From Lactiplantibacillus xiangfangensis (GTDB lineage Bacteria > Bacillota > Bacilli > Lactobacillales > Lactobacillaceae), in NCBI RefSeq assembly GCF_001438845.1, contig NZ_JQCL01000103.1:225379-289378 (forward strand): 64,000 nucleotides of DNA. The letters run 5' to 3'. The notes below the pieces were generated by a model, which saw nothing but the letters and a program-made list of their open reading frames with translations, had not been told where the DNA came from and ran no database searches. Shown here in pieces: positions 9,078 to 17,717 of this stretch (within the stretch, counting starts at the first letter, position 1; each line of letters starts with the position of its first letter). The translations under genes were made by a program, and so were the position numbers.

Positions 9078-9380
9078 ATTAACTACTTGTGAGTGAGTCC
9101 GGTTATCCAAATCACAATAGTAAATCTGTTTTGAGCGCAGTCGGATAGTCTTGGTGTGCTGTGTCGGCAAGATTGGCAGACGTTTTTTATCTGCCAATCT
9201 TGCGGGGCGATTCAAAGACGTGGGCTGGCGGCTTTGAATCGAGGTCGCAGACCGTAGTGTGGCTGCGGCCGTCCCCCATAGCACACCGAGGCTATCCGAC
9301 GGAGCGGATAATTTAGAAATAACTATCACTACTATTACGATGTTAATAGCAACTTTAGACTTTTCAACCTTGAGCTTTAT
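9078..9380 (+). repeat. Dispersed palindromic repeat, copy 2 (uninterrupted)
   Basis: About 300 bases between the fructokinase and asd. Outer inverted arms GAGCGCAGTCGGATAG (9130-9146 region) and CTATCCGACGGAGCG (9292-9306 region) enclose GGTGTGCTGTG/CATAGCACACC arms, a 14-bp perfect hairpin (GCAAGATTGGCAGA / TCTGCCAATCTTGC) and a 9-bp hairpin (GATTCAAAG/CTTTGAATC). The same sequence recurs inverted at 23.94-24.42 kb and partially at 1-150. An ATP-rich flank follows. No convincing gene lies within it; the remaining bases from 8865 to 9077 show nothing recognisable. Confidence 0.82.
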
Positions 9381-9387
9381 AACTAAA

Positions 9388-9422
9388 AGAACCAGCAACT
9401 CATCGATTGAGTTGCTGGTTCT
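9388..9422 (-). terminator. Terminator of asd
   Basis: A 15-bp perfect stem AGAACCAGCAACTCA with a TCGA-type 4-base loop lies just after the asd stop, with a short T-rich tail on the minus strand. Confidence 0.75.
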
Positions 9423-9429
9423 ATTAAGC

Positions 9430-10488
9430 TTATTGCATGTGTAATAAGCCCATCTTTTCCATTGTTTCAGCAATTTGTACGGAGTTCCATGCGGCACCCT
9501 TTAACATGTTGTCCGAAACATCCCACATCTGGAAGGCTTGTGGCGTTTCTTGATCTGGACGAATCCGACCAACGAAAGTATCGCGGGAACCTTCAGCATC
9601 GTGAGCTTGTGGATAAATTTGATGATCAGGATCGTCTTGTAATACGATGCCCGGAGCTTTTGCCAAAACATCTTGAATGTCTTTGACCGTTGCTTTAGGA
9701 TCTTCAACTTCAAAGTAAATTGATTCTGAGTGCGCTACAGGAACGGGAATCCGTACACAAGTAGCGGTTACTTTGATGTCTTTACTATCCATATCATCTA
9801 ACATGATCTTTTTGGTTTCGTGAATCATCTTCCACTCTTCATGAGTGTAGCCATCTTCTTCAAACACGTCGATTTGTGGTAGCGCGTTAAAAGCAATTGG
9901 GTAGTGTTTCTTGTCGCCAGAGACTGGTAAGATATGGGCTTCCATATCCTTGCCATCAAGGTAAGCTTGCGTTTCATCACGCAATTCCTTTAAGGCCCGG
10001 TTTCCAGCACCACTAACGGCTTGATAAGTTGAGACAATGACCCGTTTCAGCCCAAAGGCCTTGCGGATCGGTTCGAGAGCAACCACCATTTGGATCGTTG
10101 AGCAGTTCGGGTTAGCCACAATACCGTGGTGTGCCTTTAATGCTTCTGGGTTAACTTCAGGAACGACCAATGGAATTTCCGGATCCATCCGGAAAGCACT
10201 GGTATTATCAACAACTACCGCCCCCCGTTTAACAGCTTCTGGGGCAAACTTTTTCGATACGGAGCCACCCGCTGAGAAAAGGGCCAAATCAATTCCTTCA
10301 AATGATTCGGGAACCGTTTCTTCAACAGTTAAAGGTTGACCGTTGAATTGCAATTGTTTCCCTGCTGAACGACTTGATGCCAATAGCTTAACCGAATTGA
10401 CTGGTAAACTTGTTTGTTCCACCATTTTGATCATCCGTGCACCAACTGCACCGGTTGCACCGACAATCGCGACGTTATATCCACTCAC
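9430..10488 (-). CDS. asd: Aspartate-semialdehyde dehydrogenase
   Basis: Reduces aspartyl phosphate to aspartate semialdehyde with NADPH, feeding lysine/diaminopimelate, threonine and methionine synthesis. The 352 residues show the NADP-binding [13 protein letters not shown] at the N-terminus, the catalytic cysteine in [12 protein letters not shown] near residue 130, and the substrate-binding [13 protein letters not shown]. The start is GTG, 7 bases after GAGGT. An extended -10 promoter (TGCTATAAT on the minus strand, -10 at 10524-10529) lies upstream. It is isolated from other lysine genes here. In L. plantarum a gene in this context is called asd2, which I recall but cannot verify. Confidence 0.95.
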   Translation of the reverse strand: MSGYNVAIVGATGAVGARMIKMVEQTSLPVNSVKLLASSRSAGKQLQFNGQPLTVEETVPESFEGIDLALFSAGGSVSKKFAPEAVKRGAVVVDNTSAFRMDPEIPLVVPEVNPEALKAHHGIVANPNCSTIQMVVALEPIRKAFGLKRVIVSTYQAVSGAGNRALKELRDETQAYLDGKDMEAHILPVSGDKKHYPIAFNALPQIDVFEEDGYTHEEWKMIHETKKIMLDDMDSKDIKVTATCVRIPVPVAHSESIYFEVEDPKATVKDIQDVLAKAPGIVLQDDPDHQIYPQAHDAEGSRDTFVGRIRPDQETPQAFQMWDVSDNMLKGAAWNSVQIAETMEKMGLLHMQ

Positions 10489-10650
10489 TATGAAGACCTC
10501 GCTTTGATAGTTATTGAAACATTATTATAGCACGATTTTAAAAATTAGAAAACAATGAGTCAATTTAATTATAAATTACTAATGTCAATTAACATAGACT
10601 TGGACCCATCCGGCGTATACTAAAGGCAATCAAGAAAGTGAGGGAATACG

Positions 10651-11601
10651 ATGTGCACTAGCCTAACTTATACGGATACTACCGGTCAGCCGTACTTTGC
10701 CCGAACCATGGACTTCCCCACCACGACGCCTTGGCGACCGATCTTTTTGCCACGCGGTTATTCTTGGCCCACCGGGTTAAGTTTTACGCGTCAAACCCGT
10801 TACGCCATCTTGGGGGGTGGTCGGTTACCGCAAAATTTTGCTAGCTGCTTAATGGCTGACGGTATCAACGAAGCCGGTCTCGCTTGCGCCGAGTTATACT
10901 TGCCACACGCCGTTCATTACCACTCGGATGAACAACCAGGGACCGTTAACTTAACCCCGCAAGGATTTATTAACTGGGTTCTCGGTGAACATACTAGCGT
11001 CACTGATGTCTTAACTGACCTTGCCAACGTCACTTTGGTCGCCAAACTTTGGGGTGGTGACGACCAAGTTTATCCCTTCCACTGGTCGCTTTGCGATCGC
11101 AGTGGCCACAGCGTCGTGATTGAACCAACTACCAAACTACTGACCGCACAAGTTAACCCCAGTGGCGTTTTAACCAATACACCCGTGCTGGCACGCCATT
11201 TAGCGAATCTGAACCACTATTTAGGCGTCACTGGCTCCCAGTTTTCAGCGACCACCGTTAGCGCCGCCAAAAATTGGTTAAAGCAACAACGTCCCCTACC
11301 AACCGGGCCACTCCCGACGGACCGCTTCATTCGCACAGCGATTCACCGCTTAGGAACCGCCACACTTACGCCAGAGCAAGTCAAACCAACTTTACTTTCC
11401 TGGTTAGCGGAAGTTAGCCTACCCTACGTTCCTGAACGGGAATCACTCAGTCATAATTACACTCATTACCGTAGTATTATCGATTTGCAAGCAACGACCT
11501 ATCACTTTATGCCCCGCCATTCAGCTCAAGTTCGCACCATCCCATTGACGAAAACCATGAGCACAACTTGGCACGTCCCATTCATTTACCGGGCAAACTA
11601 G
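10651..11601 (+). CDS. Choloylglycine hydrolase / penicillin V acylase family protein
   Basis: An Ntn-hydrolase of 316 residues that exposes Cys2 as nucleophile after removal of Met1. Conserved residues are visible: Cys2, Arg18, Asp21 (ARTMDF), the Asn of VLTNTP near 175 and the Arg of DRFIR near 228. The residue aligned with the bile-salt-hydrolase Asn81 is a tyrosine (ELYLP), as in penicillin V acylases, and the length matches the family. GAGGG lies 6 bases before the ATG. Substrate is therefore more likely an N-acyl amide such as penicillin V or acyl-homoserine lactone than conjugated bile salts. L. plantarum carries several such paralogues (the gene next to asd is usually labelled bsh4). 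Confidence 0.9.
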   Translation: MCTSLTYTDTTGQPYFARTMDFPTTTPWRPIFLPRGYSWPTGLSFTRQTRYAILGGGRLPQNFASCLMADGINEAGLACAELYLPHAVHYHSDEQPGTVNLTPQGFINWVLGEHTSVTDVLTDLANVTLVAKLWGGDDQVYPFHWSLCDRSGHSVVIEPTTKLLTAQVNPSGVLTNTPVLARHLANLNHYLGVTGSQFSATTVSAAKNWLKQQRPLPTGPLPTDRFIRTAIHRLGTATLTPEQVKPTLLSWLAEVSLPYVPERESLSHNYTHYRSIIDLQATTYHFMPRHSAQVRTIPLTKTMSTTWHVPFIYRAN

Positions 11602-11816
11602 TGTCGTTGCTTCAAAAAGTGATCAAATTCAGTATTAATTGTTTGGCGAACACGGGTATCTTCTAGATCCGCCTTCGTCATTTTTTGATCGCCAGTGACC
11701 CGACTAACGACCTGTAGATAACCAAATAAAACCTGACTCGGATCCATGTGGTACTGACTTGCCAACGAGACGGCCAAATCATAACGATCCGGCCCCATCA
11801 GTGCAGAATAATCCAT
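11598..11816 (-). CDS. Small conserved-looking hypothetical protein
   Basis: A 72-residue acidic-to-neutral helical protein with no family I recognise; no signal or membrane segment. AAGGGG lies 10 bases before the ATG, codon use resembles neighbours, and it overlaps the convergent choloylglycine hydrolase stop by 4 bases. No terminator is obvious. Function unknown. Confidence 0.65.
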   Translation of the reverse strand: MDYSALMGPDRYDLAVSLASQYHMDPSQVLFGYLQVVSRVTGDQKMTKADLEDTRVRQTINTEFDHFLKQRH

Positions 11817-12041
11817 TTGTGTACATCCCCTTAAATTCGTAAGTTGATTGGTCTAACCAAGAGAACAATCTTTGTAAGTAATTATTTCAGTTTGTTTAAA
11901 CCTAATAGCGTTTTAGAATAGCATAATTCGGATTAAATTACTGGAATTAGTCTCGGCCACCAAACCAACCACTCAAATCCCCGCACAATATGGTAAGATT
12001 ATCTTAATAATAGTAAATATATTGTGGGAGAATCAGGACGA

Positions 12042-14726
12042 ATGCGAAAGTTATTAAAGCCTAAATTTTTATTTTTATTTTTCTGGATTATTGCAGTGTT
12101 TGCAAGCATTGCAGTTCTACCAAATCTCGAATCATTTTTAACCCATCAAGAAGTTCGCACGACTCAATCGGGAGCGACTAGTAAACAGCAAATACGCTGG
12201 GGACACGGTCTAGCGAACACTCAATCACTTACCCTGGTCTTTAATAATCCCGGCGGCAAACTAACAGCTTATCAGAAATCCCAAGTCAGCAAAACACTTT
12301 CTAACCTCAATTTAAAAGCTGACTATTATGGCATCAAACAGTTACGTACGAATCAGATGATGACCAATGATAAGAAGTTACTAACCGCCAGCGACGGTTC
12401 AACTGAGATTGCCGTTGCCGCAGTTAAGTCGAGTGCGGAAAACTTACCAATCGTTGCTGAACAGATTAATAATGCCATCACCGTTTCAGGGCTCAATACG
12501 GCCGTGACCAATCCGCAATTGGTTGCACGCGCACACACTAGACAACGCGTCCGCGAAGTCATCAGCGCCTACCTCATTGGTAGTGCCGTGATGCTACTAG
12601 TATTAGGCTTTATTTTCCGCTCACTACTGGTTCCCCTCATCAATTTGTTAACGCAAGTGATCGTCTTAATCACGTCAACGAGTCTGGTGACTAACGCGCA
12701 AACCACTTGGCACCTCCCATTTTCAACCGAAAGTGTCGTACTAATTAGCCTGGTCAGCTTGCTAGTCACCAGCCTACTGACTTGGTCCTTCATGCGCGAC
12801 TACTGGGCTGAAGACGTCCTTGCCGATGGTGATAAGGTCAGTCTGGCAACCATGGCGATTCAATATAAACGTTGGTTAGTTGTCCTATTACCCTTAGCCA
12901 TTATTGCGCTCGTGCTTGGACAGACGAGTTGGCTATCACTAGCGTCAGCTTGGACGTTAGCCATCACCCTAGTCATAGCTGCCCTAGCGACCCCGACTCT
13001 CAACTACGCTTTTACTGCCTTACTTGGCGAAAGTATTTACTGGCCCGGGACGCGGGCTTGGCGACCACGTGCCAAAAACCTATGGGGACAATTCGCTCGC
13101 CTTAGTCACTGGCAACCCATCCTAGGGTTACTCGCCGCTGCAATTTTAATCGTTCCCGGATTATTAATGGCTAAAGTCCAATACGCGGACGATAATTTAC
13201 GGCCAACTCATCAGGACCAACTCTCTTCTGCAGAACTAGGCCAACAAATTCTAACCGCTCATTTTGGCAATGGTGCCGCTGAGCCAATCGTCGTTACGAT
13301 TCACAACGCGAAACCCATGACGACGCAAACAAACTTACAGGCGCTAGATGCCTTAACCACCAAACTTCAAGTGGTTAAAAACGTTGCCCGGGTCGTTTCA
13401 GTGACTCAACCAACTGGCCATCGCCTCAGTCCGTTTTACGTTAAAAATCAAATTGCCCTGATCAACGCCGACTTAGCTGGTAAGCAAGTCACGGTTACCG
13501 GTCTTCAAAAAACGATTGCAGCTAACCAGCAAGCCTTACAACAGGCTGAAACCAAGCAACATGCAAAGTCGGTTGACAAGCTGTCCGATCGTTTAAATAA
13601 CGTCGCCACGACCAATGACGACCTGCTAGAACAGATTGCCGACTTGAATGATAAGTTGGCAGAACCGGCATCGACACCTAGCCATACTAGTCGCATTAAT
13701 CGGTCATTTAACAAGTTAGATCGTTTAAATAGCCGCATGACTCGCCAACTTAACGGGCTGGTCGATCAACAAAATACGGTCGCTGAACAGGCTGGGCGCG
13801 CCAATCAAAAGGTTCGCAAAGTCAATAAATCTTTAAAGAAAACGACGCAGTCCCTTCAGACACTGCTGGCTTCACTTAAAGTCACGAGTACTTACCTTAC
13901 CGGACTGTCCAACAGTCAAATTGGTCAAAGTTTTTATTTGCTAGCTAATGGTCATCTCAACGACGACTACCAAAATAGTCTCTTTACCAACGTCAGCAGC
14001 GATCAACACACGACGCAATTGACCATTACACTGAGCACTTCGCCAACTAGCGCAACGAGTTTAAAGACCATGAAAACTATTAAACAAGTGGTCAAGCACG
14101 GTTTATCCGCGACAACGTTAAGCCACGCAACGTTCACCACCAGTGGCGTCACGAGTCAACAAGCTGCTCATCACCAGCTGATTTCAAAGCACGGCTTGAC
14201 GTGGACCATTCTAAGTCTAGCCATCATTGCGATTTGTCTCTGGTTAACCCTGAGTTCGTTTACGTTAAGTGCCTTACTCACAACCGGGTTAACCCTGCTA
14301 CTCATTGCAAGCTGGGGTTGGACACAGTTGATTATGACCACTTGGTTTAACAACGGTCCCCTCAGTAGCAGTGTCTTCCTCTGGGGCGTTGGGTTATTAA
14401 GTCTCCATTGGTTGAGTCTCACCCTGATGACCGTCCATCGTAAACACTGGCTTCAACATTTCGATGACGCACAGTTACTTCGCCACTTCTACTTGTCTGG
14501 TCAATCCGTTTGGCCACTAACGCTTTTTGAACTAAGTTACTTGCTACCATTACTGTTAATGTCTGACGCCAACTTACACGCGTGGGCCGTTATGGGACTA
14601 GTTGGTATCACCATCAGCAACCTCGTGGTACCACTCGTATTACCAGGTCTAATCACTTGGACCGTCCGGCCACCAAAAGGACTCAAGAATTGGTTAATAA
14701 AACACCATATTTTAACGGCTAAATAA
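12042..14726 (+). CDS. MMPL/RND-family membrane transport protein
   Basis: An 894-residue polytopic protein. One N-terminal membrane segment (about residues 8-28) precedes an extracytoplasmic domain, then five to six segments (about 175-350), a second extracytoplasmic domain (about 370-720) and five to six C-terminal segments (about 725-880). The second external domain contains a long predicted coiled coil (about residues 475-620) rich in Gln, Lys, Asn and Leu. The duplicated layout is that of MMPL exporters such as YdgH/YdfJ. The ATG at 12042 is preferred over an upstream in-frame GTG because GGGAGA lies 10 bases before it. Substrate unknown; lipid or antimicrobial export is family inference. 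Confidence 0.87.
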   Translation: MRKLLKPKFLFLFFWIIAVFASIAVLPNLESFLTHQEVRTTQSGATSKQQIRWGHGLANTQSLTLVFNNPGGKLTAYQKSQVSKTLSNLNLKADYYGIKQLRTNQMMTNDKKLLTASDGSTEIAVAAVKSSAENLPIVAEQINNAITVSGLNTAVTNPQLVARAHTRQRVREVISAYLIGSAVMLLVLGFIFRSLLVPLINLLTQVIVLITSTSLVTNAQTTWHLPFSTESVVLISLVSLLVTSLLTWSFMRDYWAEDVLADGDKVSLATMAIQYKRWLVVLLPLAIIALVLGQTSWLSLASAWTLAITLVIAALATPTLNYAFTALLGESIYWPGTRAWRPRAKNLWGQFARLSHWQPILGLLAAAILIVPGLLMAKVQYADDNLRPTHQDQLSSAELGQQILTAHFGNGAAEPIVVTIHNAKPMTTQTNLQALDALTTKLQVVKNVARVVSVTQPTGHRLSPFYVKNQIALINADLAGKQVTVTGLQKTIAANQQALQQAETKQHAKSVDKLSDRLNNVATTNDDLLEQIADLNDKLAEPASTPSHTSRINRSFNKLDRLNSRMTRQLNGLVDQQNTVAEQAGRANQKVRKVNKSLKKTTQSLQTLLASLKVTSTYLTGLSNSQIGQSFYLLANGHLNDDYQNSLFTNVSSDQHTTQLTITLSTSPTSATSLKTMKTIKQVVKHGLSATTLSHATFTTSGVTSQQAAHHQLISKHGLTWTILSLAIIAICLWLTLSSFTLSALLTTGLTLLLIASWGWTQLIMTTWFNNGPLSSSVFLWGVGLLSLHWLSLTLMTVHRKHWLQHFDDAQLLRHFYLSGQSVWPLTLFELSYLLPLLLMSDANLHAWAVMGLVGITISNLVVPLVLPGLITWTVRPPKGLKNWLIKHHILTAK

Positions 14727-14731
14727 TATAT

Positions 14732-14782
14732 AAAAAGAATGGATGACTGCGTTTCGAAGACGTAGTCACCCATTCTTTTTTG
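14732..14782. terminator. Bidirectional terminator between MMPL gene and LPXTG gene
   Basis: AAAAAGAATGGATGACTGCGT pairs imperfectly with ACGTAGTCACCCATTCTTTTT around a 7-base loop; T-runs exist in both directions. Confidence 0.85.
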
Positions 14783-14818
14783 CTATCTAACGTTCACTCA
14801 TCACTAACAATCTTCAAA

Positions 14819-16756
14819 TTAATTAGAACGCCGACGGTAGAAATGTAACCCCAACGCAACTAGAATTCCTGCCAAAACTAGGCCTAGAGCTGCATATAAC
14901 CGTTGTGGTTGCTCATTAGTCTGCGGTAGCGTCGTCATTGAAGAACCCGTGCCTGGTTTAGTACCAGTTCCGGGTTGTCCAGGTTGATTGGATGACGAAC
15001 TACCACCGTTTGCACCATTACTGCCGTTACCTTGATTCGAAGACCCTGGCGCCGTGACATTAGGATGTCCTGGTGTTGGCGTTTCGGTCCCCGGATTTTC
15101 AGGAGCAGGCGTACCCGTTCCAGGTTTTTCTGGTTCAGTGACACCGGGTTCTTCAGGGGTCCCAGGTTCTGGCTTCCCTGGTTCTTCCGGTGTTCCCGGT
15201 TCTTCAGGCGTCCCAGGTTCTGGCTTCCCTGGCTCTTCTGGTGTACCCGGTTCCTCACCACCACTCGTTTCCGGTTCATCGGTTGCTTTAACAGCCACCG
15301 CCGCCGTTTGACCAGCAGTAATCGTAAATGGTAATGGCGCGGAAGATAAGTCGTAGTTTGTTGGCGCTTTCGTTTCAACAAATTGATAGTCACCAGGTGT
15401 CAGACCATCTACCGTTAACTGTCCTTGCTCATCAGTTGTGAGGCCGCTTTTGATAACCGTCCCCGTCGCGTCCTTTAAGTCGTACACTGCACCGGCTAAA
15501 GCCTTGCCATCAGTCGCATCGGTCTTATTCAGTACGACCGATCCCGTTTCTGGTTCCACCGGTGTCTTCGTATCACCTTGACTAACTTGAACTGGTGTTG
15601 CGGTATCCTGTGCCGCGATGGTGAACTTGATTGGCGTACTGTCAAGCTCGTAACCAGCTGGCGCTTTCGTTTCAACAAACTGGTAGTCACCAGGTACTAA
15701 ATCGCTGATAGCGATCTCACCATTGGCATCAGTCGTCAATCCGGATTGAATCACCTCACCGGTCGCATCTTGTAACTCATACTCAGCACCACTTAACTTA
15801 GCCTTGGTCTCAGCATCTTGTTTACTAAAAATAACTTTCCCGACGGGGTCACCGGCACCGATATCGTTGCCATTATCACCATTACCAGTACCACTGCCAC
15901 CGTAGCTAACGTTGCCGCTAACAGTTGAGCCATTCATCGTGGCCGTATTAGTCCAGTTACTGCTTCCACTTGAAACATTGCTTAACTTGCTGTTGTAAAC
16001 CATGTTGACCGCAGTGGTGACATTGCTAAAAGTAAACGTGAGGTTGCTACCATTGACGCTCACTTCCGGTGTAATGGTGCCACTTTGAACAAAGTTTCCC
16101 GCGTCATTATAAGTACCAGTGTAAGCAATCACTGACCCTGGCACAAACGTCTGATTGGGACTCAACGTATCCTTGACCACAACCGTACCAAGACTTTGGT
16201 TTTCAGGATTAAAGGCAACGTTCCACGTCAATTTTGAAGGTAACCCGTTGTTATCATACCCACTAATCCAACCTATCTTGTTAACGATCCAACCATAGTG
16301 AACGTCTGAATCCGACGTCCCCTTTGCATAAAATTCTAGCGTCCCCGACCGATTAGTTCCAGTCTGAGATAAGACGTTATTAAACGTAATCGTCCCCGTT
16401 GTCTGTCCAGCTTTGATCACAAAGTTCCCGACCGTTTGACCGTTATTGTCAACGATTGGAAAACTCAGATCAACCGGTGCAATCGCACCATTTGGCAGTT
16501 CAACCGTTGCAGTGTCACCGCTCGCAATCGGTTGGCCGTCACGAATGGACCAATCATACTTAACCGTATAATCTTCCCATTTGCTTAGCGAACCTGTATC
16601 CGAAACCACCGTCCCATGGCGGTCAGTAACAACTGCACTACTGCCAGTTAGCCCATTGGCGGGGATTTCAGCCGCTTTGGCGACCCGTCCCAATGCTAGA
16701 ACCGTCGTAAAAACTGTCAACAGACCAAGGAGGACTGCAAACAATCTGACTCGCAT
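14819..16756 (-). CDS. LPXTG-anchored surface protein with SpaA-type repeats
   Basis: A 645-residue cell-wall protein. It has a signal peptide (MRVRLFAVLLGLLTVF... ending AKAAE near residue 29), an Ig-like adhesin/collagen-binding-type region (about 40-290) whose two halves end in short repeats, two SpaA/Cna-type domains (about 308-395 and 405-490, marked by DANGEIAISDLVPGDYQFVE and the related TDEQGQLTVDGLTPGDYQF), a Pro/Gly/Glu wall-spanning repeat (PGTPEEPGKPEPGTPEEPG units), a Gly/Ser/Asn stretch, LPQTN, a membrane helix and the tail YRRRSN. Sortase A would attach it. It shares domains with the larger protein at 35.5 kb. Ligand is not deducible. Confidence 0.9.
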   Translation of the reverse strand: MRVRLFAVLLGLLTVFTTVLALGRVAKAAEIPANGLTGSSAVVTDRHGTVVSDTGSLSKWEDYTVKYDWSIRDGQPIASGDTATVELPNGAIAPVDLSFPIVDNNGQTVGNFVIKAGQTTGTITFNNVLSQTGTNRSGTLEFYAKGTSDSDVHYGWIVNKIGWISGYDNNGLPSKLTWNVAFNPENQSLGTVVVKDTLSPNQTFVPGSVIAYTGTYNDAGNFVQSGTITPEVSVNGSNLTFTFSNVTTAVNMVYNSKLSNVSSGSSNWTNTATMNGSTVSGNVSYGGSGTGNGDNGNDIGAGDPVGKVIFSKQDAETKAKLSGAEYELQDATGEVIQSGLTTDANGEIAISDLVPGDYQFVETKAPAGYELDSTPIKFTIAAQDTATPVQVSQGDTKTPVEPETGSVVLNKTDATDGKALAGAVYDLKDATGTVIKSGLTTDEQGQLTVDGLTPGDYQFVETKAPTNYDLSSAPLPFTITAGQTAAVAVKATDEPETSGGEEPGTPEEPGKPEPGTPEEPGTPEEPGKPEPGTPEEPGVTEPEKPGTGTPAPENPGTETPTPGHPNVTAPGSSNQGNGSNGANGGSSSSNQPGQPGTGTKPGTGSSMTTLPQTNEQPQRLYAALGLVLAGILVALGLHFYRRRSN

Positions 16757-17105
16757 CTTTTACTCCCCCATTCTCTCGTTCACCGCTATTTACCAAACGA
16801 CCTTTTGTTAACGTAGCAACGATGATAACTATAGACTAGCACCACCGCTACTTTAACAAAGTCAACAATATACCCAACCGTTCACAGTTGTATACCAATA
16901 AGCTTGCTTGGATAGTTTTCCAAACAAATTCGCCCGTTAACAAAAAAAATAAGCACCCACCCAAAATGGTCCAAAGGGGGCTTCAAACACGCGTTGCGAC
17001 CATGATAATCGCAAGGGTTTGGGACAAACTAAAAAAGTCATTCAGAAAATTTCTGAATGACTTTTCCTATTATTAGGTCCGCAACGTGAACCCTTGCATC
17101 CCCGT
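16757..17105. other. Intergenic region with one terminator module
   Basis: About 350 bases between divergent-free minus-strand genes. It holds the leader of the LPXTG gene, a terminator (17030-17066) and flanking arms GCAAGGGTT / AACCCTTGC. On the minus strand the terminator block resembles the 3' part of the structured element at 50.77-50.96 kb (ACGTT, AATAGGAAAAG, CAGAAATTTTCTGA, GTCCC in the same order). Confidence 0.55.
17030..17066. terminator. Terminator of the GNAT gene
   Basis: AAAAGTCATTCAGAAA pairs with TTTCTGAATGACTTTT with almost no loop; T-runs on both strands. It serves the minus-strand GNAT gene. Confidence 0.8.
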
Positions 17106-17540
17106 TTATAACGTATACTGCATGGCTTGGTGCTTCAAACCAGCTTCCATAAAGATGGGGCCAACTGCTTGAAACCCTAAATGCGCATAAAACTGCTGCG
17201 CGGTCACTTGGGCACCTAGTTCAAGCTGCTGATAGCCTTGCGTGCGAGCATCACTGATTAGCCGTTTAATCAAAGCACCCGCATACCCGTGTCCCCGCGC
17301 GGTCTTTAAGGTCGCCACCCGTTGAATATGTCCCGTGGTTGCATCATTGGGCGTGATCCGGGCTGTGGCAACGGCGTGCCCTTGGTCATCGTATAAAACG
17401 TAGTGCCACGTTGCGGGCGTAACCGTATCTAACTCTAGGTTAGGATCAATGCCCTGTTCTTTAATAAAAACCGCCTTACGAATCATGATTGCATCCGCGT
17501 AGACCGCCGAACTCGTTTGATTGCTTTGCTTAATCTCCAT
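17106..17540 (-). CDS. GNAT-family N-acetyltransferase
   Basis: A 144-residue acyl-CoA-dependent transferase of the ElaA/YjcF-like group: VFIKEQGIDPNLELD near residue 20 corresponds to the characteristic VFxxEQ segment, and the acetyl-CoA pyrophosphate loop is QRVATLKTARGHGYAGALIK near 75. The ATG at 17540 is chosen because AGGTGG lies 9 bases upstream; the longer form would need an unsupported N-terminus. It appears monocistronic. Substrate unknown. Confidence 0.85.
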   Translation of the reverse strand: MEIKQSNQTSSAVYADAIMIRKAVFIKEQGIDPNLELDTVTPATWHYVLYDDQGHAVATARITPNDATTGHIQRVATLKTARGHGYAGALIKRLISDARTQGYQQLELGAQVTAQQFYAHLGFQAVGPIFMEAGLKHQAMQYTL

Positions 17541-17717
17541 ACCTTTAGACCACCTTTTAATGAAATTGAGCTTAACCGTTTTGCGTGCCAACGTCAACTG
17601 CCCATTTAACGCATTCTTAAAGATGTTAGCGATTGCGAGGTGGTGACTTATGTTAAAATGATTTGATGACTGCTATTTGAGTCATATCCAAATTTCTCGC
17701 AAATGAGGTCTTTACAC

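Noticed and set aside
9069-9497. Open frame on the minus strand inside the palindromic repeat, with a look-alike at 24025-24345 on the plus strand
   Set aside because: The two translations resemble each other only because the DNA repeat is conserved; no ribosome site precedes either, and the differences follow DNA stems rather than codon positions.
15032-15393. Several open frames opposite the Pro/Gly repeat of the LPXTG gene
   Set aside because: They are shadows of a low-complexity coding repeat, with Arg/Phe/Trp-rich products and no ribosome sites.
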